This document shows positions 5,647 through 6,286 of a stretch of DNA of 6,286 nucleotides, piece by piece. The stretch comes from Hyphomicrobiales bacterium (lineage in GTDB: Bacteria; Pseudomonadota; Alphaproteobacteria; Rhizobiales; Xanthobacteraceae). The notes under the pieces are model-generated. The model did not search any database and had not been told where the DNA came from. It saw only the letters and a list, made by a program, of their open reading frames with translations. The stretch is taken from assembly GCA_003164375.1 (NCBI GenBank), contig PLTE01000268.1, forward strand, positions 1 to 6,286. The letters run 5' to 3'. A program made the translations under genes and the position numbers. The stretch's first letter is position 1; each line of letters starts with the position of its first letter.

Positions 5647-6286
5647 ATGATCTCACATTCCGGCGACAGCATTCGCTACAGCATCGTCGTGCCGATTTTC
5701 AATGAGCAGGCCGTCCTGCCGGTTCTTCTGCGCCGGCTCGATCTGCTCATGTCTGCGCTCGACGGGCCCGCCGAGACTATTCTGGTCGACGACGGCAGTT
5801 CCGATTGCAGCGGCATCATTCTCGAAGCAAAGGCCAAAGACGACCTACGCTACCGCTATATCGGCCTGTCGCGCAATTTCGGCCATCAGGTCGCGATCAC
5901 CGCCGGCATGGATGCGGCGCAAGGCAATGCGATCATCGTGATGGACGCCGACCTGCAGGACCCGCCCGAAATCGTCGAGCAGTTGATCGCGAAATGGAAG
6001 GAAGGCTACGACGTCGTCCATGCGCGCCGGCTGTCGCGCGCGGGCGAAAGCCCCTTCAAGCGCGCCACCGCCCATCTGTTCTATCGGATGCTCGGCAGCA
6101 TATCCTCGGTCGGCATTCGGGCCGATGTCGGCGATTTCCGTCTGATCGATCGCAAGGTGCTCGACGCGCTGCGCCAGATGCCGGAGCAGGATCGTTTTGT
6201 GCGCGGCATGGTGGCCTGGCTCGGCTTCCGCCAGACCGAAGTGACGTTCCATCGCCTCGAGCGCGCCGCCGGCGAAACCAAATATC
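5647..6286 (+). CDS. Family 2 glycosyltransferase, polyprenyl-phosphate type (3' end outside window)
   Basis: The first 213 codons are visible. The product belongs to the GT2 subgroup including dolichol-phosphate mannose synthase, GtrB and ArnC, which move a sugar from a nucleotide donor to a polyprenyl phosphate at the cytoplasmic face of the inner membrane. Motifs: YSIVVPIFNEQAVLP (11-25), ETILVDDGSSD (43-53), LSRNFGHQVAITAGMDAAQG (74-93), metal-binding DAD in IVMDADLQDPPE (97-108), ADVGDFRLIDRKVLDAL (159-175) and RFVRGMVAWLGF (183-194), ending at the acceptor-loop AAGETKY (207-213). Relatives usually have about 310-340 residues with two C-terminal membrane helices, which would lie beyond the edge. 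ATG 5647 has GGTGG at 5636-5640 as a modest ribosome binding site; no earlier in-frame start is seen. It is divergent from alkB. The family is firm; the sugar and pathway are unknown. Confidence 0.93.
   Translation, partial: MISHSGDSIRYSIVVPIFNEQAVLPVLLRRLDLLMSALDGPAETILVDDGSSDCSGIILEAKAKDDLRYRYIGLSRNFGHQVAITAGMDAAQGNAIIVMDADLQDPPEIVEQLIAKWKEGYDVVHARRLSRAGESPFKRATAHLFYRMLGSISSVGIRADVGDFRLIDRKVLDALRQMPEQDRFVRGMVAWLGFRQTEVTFHRLERAAGETKY

Overview
The window looks like a piece of chromosome from an alphaproteobacterium, most likely of the order Hyphomicrobiales (Bradyrhizobium / Rhodopseudomonas / Xanthobacteraceae-like). This rests on the high GC content judged by eye, the rph-divergent-hrcA-grpE neighbourhood known from that class, alphaproteobacterial-looking HrcA, GrpE, RNase PH and AlkB sequences, and an intergenic repeat resembling palindromes common in Rhizobiales genomes. 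No mobile element, CRISPR array, tRNA or rRNA is visible, and protein-coding genes fill almost everything.

Layout. Positions 1-365 (minus) hold the first 121 codons of rph (RNase PH), cut by the window edge. A 167-bp divergent spacer follows. Reading rightwards are a GTG-started MmgE/PrpD-family protein (533-1930), the heat-shock repressor gene hrcA (1976-3061, TTG start) and the DnaK nucleotide-exchange factor gene grpE (3157-3771). A convergent spacer (3772-3902) carries several nested inverted repeats. On the minus strand, alkB (4889-5566) and a gene for a predicted exported protein of unknown function (3903-4892) overlap by 4 bases in an ATGA junction, so they form a two-gene operon. An 80-bp divergent spacer with short stem-loops separates alkB from a family 2 glycosyltransferase of the polyprenyl-phosphate sugar transferase type (5647 to the window end, incomplete).

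How the genes work together. hrcA and grpE form a protein-quality-control unit: HrcA represses chaperone genes through CIRCE operators, and GrpE recycles DnaK. RNase PH trims tRNA 3' ends. The MmgE/PrpD-like gene sits between rph and hrcA with only 45 bases before hrcA, so it may be cotranscribed with the heat-shock genes. AlkB repairs alkylated bases; its coupling to an exported protein is unexplained.

I found no convincing new multi-gene system. The points most worth a second look are the MmgE/PrpD insertion and its altered active-site motif, the alkB/exported-protein coupling, and the composite repeat after grpE.
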